DNA of 64,000 nucleotides from Solirubrobacter soli DSM 22325 (GTDB taxonomy: Bacteria; Actinomycetota; Thermoleophilia; Solirubrobacterales; Solirubrobacteraceae): NCBI RefSeq assembly GCF_000423665.1, contig NZ_AUIK01000021.1, positions 62,001-126,000 of the forward strand, in the 5' to 3' direction. A program made the position numbers and the translations under genes. This document shows positions 17,373 to 26,032 of the stretch, piece after piece (the stretch's first letter is position 1; each line of letters begins with the position of its first letter). The notes beneath the pieces were generated by a model. It was not told the origin of the DNA, did not search any database, and worked only from the letters and a program-made list of their open reading frames with translations.

Positions 17373-18931
17373 GCGAACGTCTCCGCGCTCGCCGCTTGCC
17401 AGTCGGCGGCCCAGCTCTCACGCGGGTCGCCGCTCGCCAGCTCTCCCGGCTCGAGCCACTCGTAGAGGTCGCCGTAGCTCTTCGTGGTGTGCTCGTCGAC
17501 GCGGCGCATCAGGTGCCCCGGGCCGAGCTTCGCCGGCCGATCGATCCCCATCGACGCCATGATCCGCACCGCCTCCTCGACCGCCGCCTGCTGGTAGCGG
17601 GTCACCCGTTGGGTCTTGTCTGGAACGTCGAGTGCCCGCGCGCGCTTCGGATCCTGCGTCGCGACGCCGACCGGGCACGTGTTCAGGTGGCATTCCTGCG
17701 ACTGGATGCAGCCGAGCGCCATCATCATCGCCCGCGCCGCGTTGGTGTAGTCCGCGCCCTGCGCGAGGCGCTTGACGATGTCGCTGCCCGTCGCGACCTT
17801 CCCGCTCGCGCCGATTCTGATGCTGTCGCGCAGCCCCGCGCCGACGAGTGCGTTGTGCACGGTCATCAGCCCTTCGGTGAGCGGCATGCCGACGTGGTCG
17901 GCGTACTCCATCGGGGCCGCGCCGGTCCCGCCTTCGGCGCCGTCGACGATGATGAAGTCCGGGGCGGTGCCCTCGGCCAGCATCGCCTTGCAGATCGCCA
18001 GCAGCTCGCGGCGGCTGCCGACGCAGAGCTTGAAGCCCGCGGGCTTGCCGCCGGCCAGCTCGCGCATGTGGGCGATGAAGCGGACGAGCTCGCGCGGCGT
18101 GTGGAAGGCCGTGTGCGCGGCCGGACTGACACACGGCTCGCCCTGTGGGACGTCGCGCGCCTCGGCGATCTCCTTCGTCACCTTCGCGCCCGGCAGCTGT
18201 CCGCCGATGCCGGGCTTGGCTCCCTGGCTGAGCTTGAGCGAGACGAGCTTGACGTGCTCGTGGGCGGCCTTGTCCTGGAACTCGTGGGCGTCGAAGCCGC
18301 CGTCGTGGGTGCGGGCGCCGAAGTAGCCGCTGCCCAGCTCCCAGATCACATCGCCGCCCTGGAGGTGATGGTCGGTGAGGCCGCCCTCCCCGGTGTCGTG
18401 GGCGAAGCCGCCCGCCTTGGCGCCGCGGTTGAGCGCGGTGAGCGCCGCCTTGGAGAGGGCGCCGAAGCTCATCGCCGAGACGTTGAGCAGCGCCATCTCG
18501 TACGGCTGCGCGCAGTCCGGGCCGCCGATCCGGACCCGCGGCGGGTCCTTCGGTGGGTCGAGCGGCGCGATCGAGTGCACGAGCCACTCGTAGCCCGGCG
18601 CGGTGACGTCGAGCTCGGTGCCGAAGGCCTGCTCGTCCTTGGCGCCCTTCGCGCGCTCATAGATCGACGTGCGCGTGTCGCGGTCGAACGGCCGCCCGTC
18701 GGTGTCGCGCTCGATGAAGTACTGCTGGAGCTCGGGCCGCAGGGCCTCCATCGCGAACCGGGCGTGCCCGAGCAGCGGGTAGTTGCGCAGGATGCTGTGC
18801 TTGCGCTGGACGAGGTCGTGGATCCCGACCGCGACGATCAGGGCGAGGATCGCCGCGACGATCCACCAGCCGAGGATGAGCGCGCCGGCGAATGCGAGGA
18901 CGGCAAGGGCGAACGGGAGGAAGCGGGACAC
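17369..18931 (-). CDS. FMN-binding glutamate synthase-family protein with membrane anchor
   Basis: 520 residues starting at GTG 18931. Two close hydrophobic segments (about 5-40) anchor it; then comes a GOGAT alpha-subunit-like FMN barrel (SAMSFGALSKAALTALNRGA, GAEGGTGAAPMEYADHVGMP, GASGKVATGSDIVKRL). An Fe-S cluster motif is visible as Cys-x5-Cys-x4-Cys in CIQSQECHLNTCP. It lacks the amidotransferase domain of true glutamate synthase, like the stand-alone YerD-type family, whose reaction is not established. First gene of the operon with poxB, suggesting a membrane redox partner role (inference). Only 47 bp separate it from the upstream TetR gene on the same strand. Confidence 0.85.
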   Translation of the reverse strand: MSRFLPFALAVLAFAGALILGWWIVAAILALIVAVGIHDLVQRKHSILRNYPLLGHARFAMEALRPELQQYFIERDTDGRPFDRDTRTSIYERAKGAKDEQAFGTELDVTAPGYEWLVHSIAPLDPPKDPPRVRIGGPDCAQPYEMALLNVSAMSFGALSKAALTALNRGAKAGGFAHDTGEGGLTDHHLQGGDVIWELGSGYFGARTHDGGFDAHEFQDKAAHEHVKLVSLKLSQGAKPGIGGQLPGAKVTKEIAEARDVPQGEPCVSPAAHTAFHTPRELVRFIAHMRELAGGKPAGFKLCVGSRRELLAICKAMLAEGTAPDFIIVDGAEGGTGAAPMEYADHVGMPLTEGLMTVHNALVGAGLRDSIRIGASGKVATGSDIVKRLAQGADYTNAARAMMMALGCIQSQECHLNTCPVGVATQDPKRARALDVPDKTQRVTRYQQAAVEEAVRIMASMGIDRPAKLGPGHLMRRVDEHTTKSYGDLYEWLEPGELASGDPRESWAADWQAASAETFA

Positions 18932-18978
18932 ACCCCGGCCCTACCCAGTGCGTATGAGAGAACCCCGTTAAGGCCCGG

Positions 18979-19560
18979 TTATCGGACGGCTGCGAGCAGG
19001 CCGCCGATGGCGGCCGAGAGCTGCTGATGCAGCGCGGGCGAGGGCTCGGCGTCGACGGCGGCGCGGACCAGGCCGAAGAGGAGCGTCGTGGTCGCGGCGA
19101 CCTCGGTGTCGCTGAGACCGCTCGCGCGGAGCAGGTCGCTCAGCGGCGCGAGCAGGCGGCGGTGGCCGTCGGCCAGCCCGGCGCGCGTCTCGTCGTCCAG
19201 CGCGCGCTCGGCCTCGGGCGCTGCGCGGACGAGCGCGTGCTCGGGCCGGCGCGCGTAGGCGAGTTGGTGGTCGACCCAGCGCTCGATGCGCGAGCCGATG
19301 TCCCCGTTGCCCGCGAGCAGCTCCGCGGAGGTCGCCGCCTCGGCGTCGAGTTCGCGCCGCAACCAGCGGGCGAGGATGTGCGCCTTGTCCGGGAAGTACC
19401 GGTACAGCGACGTGCGCTTCAGTCCGACGGCGGCCGCGATGTCGCCGAGGCCGACGGCAGCGTAGCCGCGCTCCAAGAAGAGGCGGATGGCCGCGTCGAA
19501 GACGGCACTCTCCTGCTGGGCGACGTGCTCGGCGACGGTATCGGCGCTGATCCGCGGCAC
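18979..19560 (-). CDS. TetR-family transcriptional repressor
   Basis: 193 residues. The start at GTG 19560 gives the typical family opening PRISADTVAEH; an upstream GTG at 19584 would add eight residues overlapping the ATPase gene. Residues about 15-62 are the TetR_N helix-turn-helix (FLERGYAAVGLGDIAAAVGL, KRTSLYRYFPDKAHIL); the rest is a helical ligand-binding domain. It follows the FtsX/ABC pair by 4 bp, so it probably represses that transporter operon including itself, with a likely operator upstream of the permease. Confidence 0.9.
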   Translation of the reverse strand: MPRISADTVAEHVAQQESAVFDAAIRLFLERGYAAVGLGDIAAAVGLKRTSLYRYFPDKAHILARWLRRELDAEAATSAELLAGNGDIGSRIERWVDHQLAYARRPEHALVRAAPEAERALDDETRAGLADGHRRLLAPLSDLLRASGLSDTEVAATTTLLFGLVRAAVDAEPSPALHQQLSAAIGGLLAAVR

Positions 19561-19564
19561 CCGG

Positions 19565-20242
19565 TCATCCTGACACCAGCCCACCCCGGATCAGCCGCAG
19601 GTGGCGGTCGGCGTACGCGAGCGGCGCGTCGTCGTGGGAGACGACGAGCGTCGCGACACCATCCTCGCGGGCCGCGGACGCGAGCAGCCGGGCGATCTCG
19701 GCCGACAGATCGGGGTCCAGCGACGCCGTCGGCTCGTCGGCCAGCAGGACCGTCGGGCGCCCCATCAGCGCGCGTGCCACGCCCACGCGCTGGCGCTCGC
19801 CGCCCGACAGCTGCGCGGGGAGCGCGTCGGCGCGGTGGGCGACCTGCACGCGCGTGAGCAGCTCGTCCGCCCGGCGTCGCGCCGCCCGACCGCGCTCGCC
19901 CCGCACGTGGGCGACCAACTCGAGCTGCTCGCGCGCCGTCAGTGACGGCAGCAGGTTCGCCGACTGATAGACGAGCGCCATGTGCTCGCGCCGCGCAGCG
20001 GTGCGGGCGCGCTCGCGCAGCCGCGCCGTCGGCATGCCCGCGACCAGCACCTCGCCGCGCGCGGGCCGACGGAGCAGACCGGCGTAGGTCAACAGCGTCG
20101 ACTTGCCCGAACCCGACGCGCCGGTGACGACGACCAGCTCGCCGGGAGCCAGCACGAAATTCAGGCCGTCCAGCAGTACGCGCGCCCGGTCGCCGTCGGG
20201 GACCTCGGCGTGCAGGTCTTCGAGCGCGAGGGCGGCGGTCAT
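19565..20242 (-). CDS. ABC transporter ATP-binding protein, MacB/LolD type
   Basis: 225 residues with all nucleotide-binding motifs: Walker A GASGSGKST (about 40-48), Q-loop VYQSANLLPSL, signature LSGGERQRVGVARAL, Walker B TVLLADEPTASLD and H-loop VVSHDD. The short form with the LTAREQLELV segment fits MacB/LolD-type ATPases that pair with FtsX-like permeases. Its ATG overlaps the permease stop (ATGA), so the two are translationally coupled. Substrate unknown; efflux or lipoprotein/peptide handling are the usual roles. Confidence 0.92.
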   Translation of the reverse strand: MTAALALEDLHAEVPDGDRARVLLDGLNFVLAPGELVVVTGASGSGKSTLLTYAGLLRRPARGEVLVAGMPTARLRERARTAARREHMALVYQSANLLPSLTAREQLELVAHVRGERGRAARRRADELLTRVQVAHRADALPAQLSGGERQRVGVARALMGRPTVLLADEPTASLDPDLSAEIARLLASAAREDGVATLVVSHDDAPLAYADRHLRLIRGGLVSG

Positions 20243-21333
20243 GCCTGCACCCCGAGCGCGATCGCCGGCTCCACGCGCGCGATCCGCCGCAACGCGACGA
20301 GGCTGCCCGCCAGTCCCGCCGCCACGAGCAGCCCGGCGCTCGCGGCGATCCCGCCCGGCACCAGGGCGACCGGCACCGGCCCGCCGTCCAGCAGCGCCAC
20401 GATCGCCGTCCCGGCCGCCCCGCCCGCGACCGTCGCCACCGCAACGACCACGAGCATCTGCGCCACGCCGTCTCGCACCACGTAAGCCGTCGACGCGCCC
20501 AACGCCTTCATCACCCCGATCTGCTGGGTGCGCTGGACGGTCAACACGGTGAAGAACGCACCCACGACCAGCGCCGAGATCGCGAGCAGGAAGGCCCGTA
20601 TCAGCGACATCGTGGCCGTCTCCGCCGTGAACCCCGGCGAGCCCGCGAAGGCCTGCTCCTTGGTCTTGAGCTCGGTCCCGGCCCGTGCCGCGAGCTTCGT
20701 CGCGTCGAGTCCCGGGGGCAGCCGCAGCGCGAGCGCCGAGAAGCGCCCGCGCGCGTCGTTGCCGTAGGCGATCCGCCGCCAAGCGGCCAGCGACGTGTAC
20801 GCGATCGGCACGTGCCCATAGGACCCCGCGAAGGTGAAGCCGAGCACCGGCAGCACGACATCGGAGCCCGCGATCCGGTAGCGGTCGCCGATCCGGACGC
20901 CCTCGTCGCGCAACTCGCCCGCGAGCACCAGCCCCTCGAGGTCGCGCGCCCGCTGCGCGTCGGCGGCGGCGAGGAAGTCTCCGTCCCGGACCCCGAAGAG
21001 CGCGAGGTCGATCGACGGCTCACCGCGCCGCCCGCCGACCGGCGCACCGTTGACGAACGACACGCCGATCGGCGACGCCTGCACCCCGGGCTGCGCGGTC
21101 CAGGCCGACAGCGCGCGCTCGTCGAGCGTCGAGCGGCTGAAGACCGCTTCGCTATGTGGCGCGAACGCCAGGTGCGTGAGCGGCAGCGCCCGCAGACCCG
21201 AGGTCCCGTCGCGCACCAGCCCATCGGCCAAGCCCGACAACACGGTCGACAGCACCGCCACCAGGCCGACGACCGACCCGACCAGCACGAAGCGCCGCCA
21301 ACCGCGCCGGAGATCTCGCAGCGCGAGGAACAT
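20239..21333 (-). CDS. FtsX-like ABC transporter permease
   Basis: 364 residues from ATG 21333. One N-terminal membrane helix (about 15-40) is followed by a long extracytoplasmic MacB_PCD-like domain (about 45-230) and three C-terminal helices (about 240-355) containing the FtsX motif TVQRTQQIGVMKALGAS. This is the four-helix topology of MacB/LolC/E-type mechanotransmission transporters. Only one permease is present, so it likely homodimerises with the adjacent ATPase. A repeated TCGACAT element upstream may bind the operon-encoded TetR. Confidence 0.88.
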   Translation of the reverse strand: MFLALRDLRRGWRRFVLVGSVVGLVAVLSTVLSGLADGLVRDGTSGLRALPLTHLAFAPHSEAVFSRSTLDERALSAWTAQPGVQASPIGVSFVNGAPVGGRRGEPSIDLALFGVRDGDFLAAADAQRARDLEGLVLAGELRDEGVRIGDRYRIAGSDVVLPVLGFTFAGSYGHVPIAYTSLAAWRRIAYGNDARGRFSALALRLPPGLDATKLAARAGTELKTKEQAFAGSPGFTAETATMSLIRAFLLAISALVVGAFFTVLTVQRTQQIGVMKALGASTAYVVRDGVAQMLVVVAVATVAGGAAGTAIVALLDGGPVPVALVPGGIAASAGLLVAAGLAGSLVALRRIARVEPAIALGVQA

Positions 21334-21585
21334 CAGACGAGACAAGTTATCGACATGGTGTCGACATCTTAGTCGCAGCCCGACCACAGGTCGGCGATCG
21401 CCCGTTAACGCAAAGTGACGCGGTCCCGAGCCGCTCGGGGTGCTCTCCCCCGGCAGCGCCATTCCCCACGAAGGAGAGTGTCGCCGGCCGACGGCTGAGC
21501 GGCGAGCCCTTGCAACCCCTGGGCTTCGCTCTCTGCGGCTCGGTTCCGCGTGCTCCATGAAGGTACGCCCGCGGGACGCCGCCGG
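21334..21585. other. Non-coding stretch between small secreted peptide and FtsX gene
   Basis: 252 bp. It contains a hairpin CCCGAG-CCG-CTCGGG (21425-21439) that could end transcription of the upstream peptide gene, another imperfect stem around 21508-21535, and the operator/promoter region near 21344-21370. I compared it by eye with common riboswitch cores and found no convincing match; no gene is supported. Confidence 0.4.
21344..21370 (-). promoter_or_regulatory. Candidate TetR operator and promoter of the FtsX operon
   Basis: On the plus strand TCGACAT occurs twice four bases apart (21351-21357 and 21362-21368), and CGACA-TGG-TGTCG is an inverted repeat. On the minus strand TAACTT (21349-21344) could be the -10, ending ten bases before ATG 21333. 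Location and symmetry fit autoregulation by the TetR protein of this operon. Confidence 0.4.
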
Positions 21586-21765
21586 TCAAGGGGTCCGCGA
21601 CGACGTTCCCGCAATGTGGGCGAAGCCTTCGCTGCCCACCTGCGTTCCGGCCATCGCGGCGTGGACGGCGTAGCCGCTGATCATCGTGTTCTCGAGTGGC
21701 TGGGCCGAGGCGGGCACGGCGAGGGCGAGCAAGCCGCTGACGGCGAGCAGGGCGATACGGAGCAT
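21586..21765 (-). CDS. Small secreted protein, 59 aa
   Basis: ATG 21765 with AAGGAAGG upstream at good spacing. Residues 1-21 form a clean signal peptide (LRIALLAVSGLLALAVPASA). The mature part of about 38 residues has no Cys and is not recognised. A longer in-frame start at 21819 would bury the signal peptide, so it is not used. It could be a secreted peptide or a degenerate exoprotein remnant. Confidence 0.55.
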   Translation of the reverse strand: MLRIALLAVSGLLALAVPASAQPLENTMISGYAVHAAMAGTQVGSEGFAHIAGTSSRTP

Positions 21766-21841
21766 GGGGGCCTTCCTTGGGTGGGTGGTGGTCACGATGG
21801 GCATGACCCGCCCACCCACACGAAGGTTGGCCGCTTGTGGG

Positions 21842-22237
21842 TCAGAAACCGCGGTCGAGCGAGAGCACGAAGCCGCTCAGCCGCAGCGTCCCGTCCTCCT
21901 CCGCGACGGTCGCCTCGTAGATCCCGGCGCTCTTGACGACGGTCTCGCCCTCGTCGGTGACGATCAGCGTCAGGTAGGCGTTGACGCGGTCGCCCTCGAG
22001 GCGGTGGATGTTGGTGATCGAGTGACGGCGCTGGTCGGTCTGGCTGTCGAGGATGTCGCCGAAGAAGGAGACGATCGTGTCGCGGCCGGCGAGCGGGCCT
22101 ATCGAGTCCATGCCGACGATGTGGATGGTGACGGTCGCGTCCGCGGTCAGCGTCGTGGCCATCAGCTCGCGGTCGTGGAGGTCCTGGGCGGCGCCGTAGC
22201 GGGCGAAGAGCTCCGCGATGTCGCTGTATTCGGCCAT
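21842..22237 (-). CDS. SnoaL/NTF2-like protein
   Basis: 131 residues with the cone-shaped SnoaL fold pattern: N-terminal helices (IAELFARYGAAQDLHDRELM), then ADATVTIHIVGMDSIGPLAGRD and paired strands (QRRHSITNIHRLEGDRVNAY). Such proteins are small cytoplasmic cyclases, isomerases or dehydratases, or ligand-binding partners. It sits 3 bp after the LLM oxidoreductase gene, so the two likely act on one pathway. The active residues cannot be assigned from sequence alone. Confidence 0.75.
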   Translation of the reverse strand: MAEYSDIAELFARYGAAQDLHDRELMATTLTADATVTIHIVGMDSIGPLAGRDTIVSFFGDILDSQTDQRRHSITNIHRLEGDRVNAYLTLIVTDEGETVVKSAGIYEATVAEEDGTLRLSGFVLSLDRGF

Positions 22238-22240
22238 GGG

Positions 22241-23263
22241 TCAGTCCTTGAAGGCGGGGATGACGTCGCGGCCGAAGCGGCGGATGGCCTCGAGCTCGAG
22301 CTCGTGGCTCGGGCCGGCGGCGACGCGCATGGACAGGATCAGGTAGTCGATGCCGAGCTCTGCTTGGAAGCGCTTGACCTGAGCGATGCAGTCGTCGGGA
22401 CTGCCGACGATCAGTCGATCGACGCGGTGCTTGTCGAAGTGGAAGTCGTCCTCGGAGGACACGCCCTGCAGGAAGGGCTCGCGGTCGAGCACCCAGCGCG
22501 GGATCTGGGAGAAGTAGAACCAGTGCTCGGCGCGGATGCACGGCCACCAGTCGCGCTCGACGTCGTCCATCGAATCCGCGACCCAGCCGTCGCGGAGCAG
22601 GACCATCTGGAGCTTGTCGGACGTGCCGTACTCCTCGCCCGCGGCGTCGTAGATGCCCTTCCACTCCTTCATGACGTCGATGTTGTGGAGCGGGTCGGTC
22701 GGCCAGGGCGCGCCGAAGCGGGCGGCGCGGCGGATGCCGGGCTCGGACATCGCGCCCATCCACAGCTCGGCGTTCCGCGGCAGCGGGGTCAGGTTGCCCT
22801 TGACGCTGAAGTGCTTGCCCTTGTGGTCGAGCGTCTCGCCCGCCCAGAGCTTCTGGACGATCTCGATCGCCTCCTCGAAGCGCGAGACCTGCGTCTTGGG
22901 GTTCAGGCCGAAGAGCTCGAACTCGGTCGGGAAGTTCCCGAGGCCGACGCCGAGCTTCAGGCGCCCGCCGGAGAGCACGTCGACCATCGCCGCGTGCTCG
23001 GCGACGTGGACCGGGTGCTCGAACGGGAGCAGGTGCACCGTGGTGCCGATGTCGACCCGCTTCGTCCGCGCCGCCAGCGCGCCCAGTGCCGGCCACGGGG
23101 ACGGCAGGTAGGCGTCGGGCATCATGTGGTGCTCGGGCACGAAGAGGCCGTCCCAGCCCGCCTCCTCGGCGGCCTCGCCGGCGGCCAGGATCTCCTGCCA
23201 GCGTTGCCCGATGTTCGCGGCTTCCGGTGGGTCCTGCGGGCGGAACAGCAGTCCGAACTTCAT
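22241..23263 (-). CDS. LLM-class flavin (F420 or FMN)-dependent oxidoreductase
   Basis: 340 residues from ATG 23263 (GAGGAG nine bases upstream). Bacterial luciferase-like TIM barrel: MKFGLLFRPQDPPEAANIG, WDGLFVPEHHMM (about 45), LGALAARTKRVDIGTTVHLL (about 65-85), AAMVDVLSGGRLKLGVGLGN (about 95-115), RFEEAIEIVQKLW (about 128-140). Actinobacterial members commonly use F420, but FMN cannot be excluded. It probably oxidises or hydroxylates a small organic compound together with the following SnoaL-like protein. Confidence 0.85.
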   Translation of the reverse strand: MKFGLLFRPQDPPEAANIGQRWQEILAAGEAAEEAGWDGLFVPEHHMMPDAYLPSPWPALGALAARTKRVDIGTTVHLLPFEHPVHVAEHAAMVDVLSGGRLKLGVGLGNFPTEFELFGLNPKTQVSRFEEAIEIVQKLWAGETLDHKGKHFSVKGNLTPLPRNAELWMGAMSEPGIRRAARFGAPWPTDPLHNIDVMKEWKGIYDAAGEEYGTSDKLQMVLLRDGWVADSMDDVERDWWPCIRAEHWFYFSQIPRWVLDREPFLQGVSSEDDFHFDKHRVDRLIVGSPDDCIAQVKRFQAELGIDYLILSMRVAAGPSHELELEAIRRFGRDVIPAFKD

Positions 23264-23322
23264 CTGAGCCGTCTCCTCGTCGGTTCCGGTCCGGAAGGTA
23301 TCGCAAGCAAACGAACAGTTGG

Positions 23323-24282
23323 TCAGTCGAGGAGCTGCTCGATCGTCCGGCGGGCGAGTGCGCTGAACGCCGGGTTGGTCTGTTCGTAGTAGGGGACGAT
23401 CAGCGCGGCCTGGTGCAGCGCGATGCCGCGGGCGCGCTCCCACGTGGCGTCGTCGACCTCGAGCGCCTCGCGGAACGCCGCGCGCCCGGGCGCGTCGAAG
23501 ACCGCCCAGGCGGGGATGACGTCGGTCGCGGGGTCGCCGGCGCCGACGCCGCCGAAGTCGATCACCGCGCTCAGCCGACCGTCACGGACGAGGAGGTTCG
23601 GCCGCAGCAGGTCGGCGTGGATCCACACGGGCGGTCCGGTGAAGGGCGGCGTGTCGAGCGCGCGATCCCAGGCTTCGAGGGCGGCGCCGTCGAGGACCGG
23701 GCGGGTGACGGCGTCGAGCTCGCGCAACGGACGGCGGCCGCCGCGCGGCGCGTCGTCCGGGACGGGGATCGCGCGCAGCTCGCGCACGAACCGCGCGAGG
23801 TGGCGCGCCGCGACGCGCTCGTCGGCGACGAGGCCGCGCGCGGGCGGCGCCTCGCGCCGCGCGGCCGGCGCCTCGCCCCGCGCGGCCGGCGGCTCGCCCC
23901 GCGCGGGCGGCGGCTCGCCAGGCCCGGCCGGCGCGGTGGCCGCAGCCAGCCCCGCGTACGGCTCCCCCTCGAGCCAGCGGAAGATCCCCCAGGCGAAGGG
24001 ATATCCCTCGCCGGGGCGGCCGAAGGCGACGGGTTCCGGCACCCGCAGCGACAGAGCGGGCGCGAGGCGTGGGAGCCACTCGCGTTCGCGGTGGAGGTCG
24101 CGTTCGTACTTCGCGATCCGCGGCAGCCGCGCGTACAGCTCGTCGCCGATCCGGTAGATCGCGTTGACCGTCCCCGTCGAGCGGAACTCGCGCACCGGAC
24201 CGGCGAGCGACGGGAACTGGCCGGCGACGAGCGCCGAGACGAGCGCCGCGCTCGTGTCGACCTCGCCCGGGTGGAGCTTCAC
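23323..24282 (-). CDS. Aminoglycoside phosphotransferase-family kinase with repeat insertion
   Basis: 319 residues from GTG 24282 (GTGA overlap with the upstream gene). The APH/macrolide-phosphotransferase fold is shown by IYRIGDELYARLPR (ATP-side lobe), the Brenner motif HADLLRPN (about 218-225) and the DFG-like IDFGGVGAGDPATD. Between hinge and C-lobe, residues about 122-149 are four 7-residue repeats (GEPPPAR, GEPPAAR, GEAPAAR, REAPPAR) not typical of the family. Substrate could be an antibiotic, a sugar or another small hydroxylated molecule; no drug specificity is implied. Confidence 0.82.
   Translation of the reverse strand: MKLHPGEVDTSAALVSALVAGQFPSLAGPVREFRSTGTVNAIYRIGDELYARLPRIAKYERDLHREREWLPRLAPALSLRVPEPVAFGRPGEGYPFAWGIFRWLEGEPYAGLAAATAPAGPGEPPPARGEPPAARGEAPAARREAPPARGLVADERVAARHLARFVRELRAIPVPDDAPRGGRRPLRELDAVTRPVLDGAALEAWDRALDTPPFTGPPVWIHADLLRPNLLVRDGRLSAVIDFGGVGAGDPATDVIPAWAVFDAPGRAAFREALEVDDATWERARGIALHQAALIVPYYEQTNPAFSALARRTIEQLLD
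23836..23919 (-). repeat. Four tandem 21 bp repeats inside a kinase gene
   Basis: In-frame GC-only repeats encoding GE(P/A)P(P/A)AR. They look like slippage expansion in the loop joining the hinge to the C-terminal lobe; copy number probably varies between strains. Confidence 0.75.
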
Positions 24283-25319
24283 AGGCGGCGGGCGGCGGCC
24301 TCGATCGCCGCGCGCGCGTCGGCGGCCAACCGCCGCGTGATCTCACCCGCCGGCAGTGCCTCGGCGAGCGGGTGCGCCTGACCCGCCCAGAGGTTGATCA
24401 GGTCCGGGTCGCCCGCCTTGCGTCCGTGCGCTCGCAGCGGCGAGGTCAGGTGGTGGATCTCGGGGTAGGCGCGGGGAGCGTCGGCGGCGTGGTCTGTGTG
24501 CCAGCGGTTGGTGATCCCGCGGGCGAGCCGGCCGCTGAACGCGCGCGTCAAGACGGTCGGCGCGTCGCCCGCGACCGCCGCGCGTTGCGCCTCCGACGTG
24601 CCCGCCTCAGCCGCCAGCAGGTACGCGGTGCCGACCTGTGCCGCGCTCGCGCCCGCCACCAGCGCCGCGCCCACGGCCGCGCCGGTCGCGAGCCCGCCCG
24701 CGGCGATCAGTGGCACGTCGACCGCCGCGCCGATCAGCTGCAGCGCGCTCAACAAGGTCAGGTCCGACGCGTCGGGATCGTCGACGAACACGCCCCGATG
24801 CCCACCCGCCTCGACGCCCTGCACGATCAGCGCGTCCGGACGCGACTCCATCGCCGCCCGCGCCTCCGCGACCGACGTCACCGTCAGCCACACGGCCGAA
24901 CCGGCCGCACGCAGCCGCTCGACCGCACCCGAGGGCGGCAGGCCGAACGTGAACGAGACGACCGCGACCGGCTCCGACACGAGCGCGTCGACCTTCGCGT
25001 CGAACAGGTCGTCGTCGAATCGAGGCGTTCCCAGCGCGACCCCGGCTCGGGCCGCCACCGGCTCCAGCCGCGCGGCGTACGCCTCGACCACCCCCGGGTC
25101 GGCGGCCGAGCCACCGCCGACGAACACGTTCACCCCGAAGCGCTTGGACGTCAGCGCCCGCGTGGCGGCGATGTCCTCGAGCATCCGCGAGACGGTCAGA
25201 TAGCCCGCGGCGACGAACCCGAGCCCGCCCGCCTCACTGACCGCCGCGGCCAGCGCGGGCGTCGACGGCCCGCCCGCCATCGGCGCCTGCACGATCGGCA
25301 ACTCGGCTATTTGGCCCAT
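24279..25319 (-). CDS. Nitronate monooxygenase-family FMN enzyme
   Basis: 346 residues from ATG 25319. The 2-nitropropane dioxygenase-like barrel is clear: PIVQAPMAGGPSTPALAAAV (about 8-27), GGLGFVAAGYL, DALIVQGVEAGGHRG (about 165-178), PLIAAGGLATGAAVGAALVA, GASAAQVGTAYL. Family members oxidise alkyl nitronates or act as other FMN oxidoreductases. It overlaps the upstream methyltransferase gene by 13 bp and the downstream kinase gene by 4 bp, so it is part of a run of coupled genes. Confidence 0.88.
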   Translation of the reverse strand: MGQIAELPIVQAPMAGGPSTPALAAAVSEAGGLGFVAAGYLTVSRMLEDIAATRALTSKRFGVNVFVGGGSAADPGVVEAYAARLEPVAARAGVALGTPRFDDDLFDAKVDALVSEPVAVVSFTFGLPPSGAVERLRAAGSAVWLTVTSVAEARAAMESRPDALIVQGVEAGGHRGVFVDDPDASDLTLLSALQLIGAAVDVPLIAAGGLATGAAVGAALVAGASAAQVGTAYLLAAEAGTSEAQRAAVAGDAPTVLTRAFSGRLARGITNRWHTDHAADAPRAYPEIHHLTSPLRAHGRKAGDPDLINLWAGQAHPLAEALPAGEITRRLAADARAAIEAAARRL

Positions 25320-26032
25320 ACCGAGACATGTTTGCGGCTGGCGCTCGTGAACGGCTCGCGCCGCCACCCGCTCCAGCGCTCGCGCAGCGTCATGCCCGCC
25401 AGCAACGCCATCAGGTCGAACTCGGCGGGCCAGGCGTAACGGAAGGGGATCGACCCGCGGATCGCGCGCCCGTCGGGCGTGATCTCGAGGTGGTGCGAGA
25501 CCAGCCCCTGGTTGGCGACGTCGTACTCGTCGAAGCCGACGTGGTCGGAACCCACATGGAACGGGATCACGGTCTCCCCCGGCGGCAGCCGCTGCAGATC
25601 CGGGATGCCGACCTCGATCACGAAGGTCCCGCCCGGTCGCAGATGAGCGGCGGCGTTGGCGAAGCACGCCACCTGCAGGGCCTGCGTCGTGAGGTTGCCG
25701 ATCGTGTTGAACACGAGGTAGACGAGCTGGAACTCCCCCGCGACGCGGGTCGAGGAGAAGTCGCCGATCGCCACCGGGATGTCCGCGCCGCCCGGCTTGG
25801 CCCGCAGGCGCGCGGCCATCGCCTCCGAGAGCTCGATCCCGCTCACCGCGACCCCGCGCGACGCCAGCGGGAGCGCGATCCGTCCCGTCCCGATCCCGAA
25901 CTCGAGCGCGGCGCCGTCCCCCGCCAGCGCGGCCAGGAACGAGACGATCGGGTCGATCACCTCCGGAGCGAACTCGCCCGCGGAGGACGCGTCGTAGCGG
26001 GCCGCCACCTCTTCGCCGAAATAGTCATGCAT
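25307..26032 (-). CDS. SAM-dependent class I methyltransferase
   Basis: 241 residues. Motif I is LEFGIGTGRIALPLASRG (about 44-61), followed by SGIELSEAMAARLR and VYLVFNTIGNLTTQALQV; the C-terminal half has the WSGW-RREP segment common in small methyltransferases of this group (YrrT/UbiG-like). The substrate is unknown. The gene overlaps the upstream 64-residue gene by 8 bp and the nitronate monooxygenase gene by 13 bp. Confidence 0.82.
   Translation of the reverse strand: MHDYFGEEVAARYDASSAGEFAPEVIDPIVSFLAALAGDGAALEFGIGTGRIALPLASRGVAVSGIELSEAMAARLRAKPGGADIPVAIGDFSSTRVAGEFQLVYLVFNTIGNLTTQALQVACFANAAAHLRPGGTFVIEVGIPDLQRLPPGETVIPFHVGSDHVGFDEYDVANQGLVSHHLEITPDGRAIRGSIPFRYAWPAEFDLMALLAGMTLRERWSGWRREPFTSASRKHVSVWAK

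Noticed and set aside
21421..21560. Structured GC-rich stretch considered as a riboswitch
   Set aside because: Compared by eye with c-di-AMP, cobalamin, SAM-IV and glycine cores; no core motif matched and the orientation to a regulated gene is unclear.
21686..23389. 567-codon plus-strand open frame across the SnoaL and LLM genes
   Set aside because: Spans two well-supported minus-strand genes and their intergenic gap; composition is a GC shadow.
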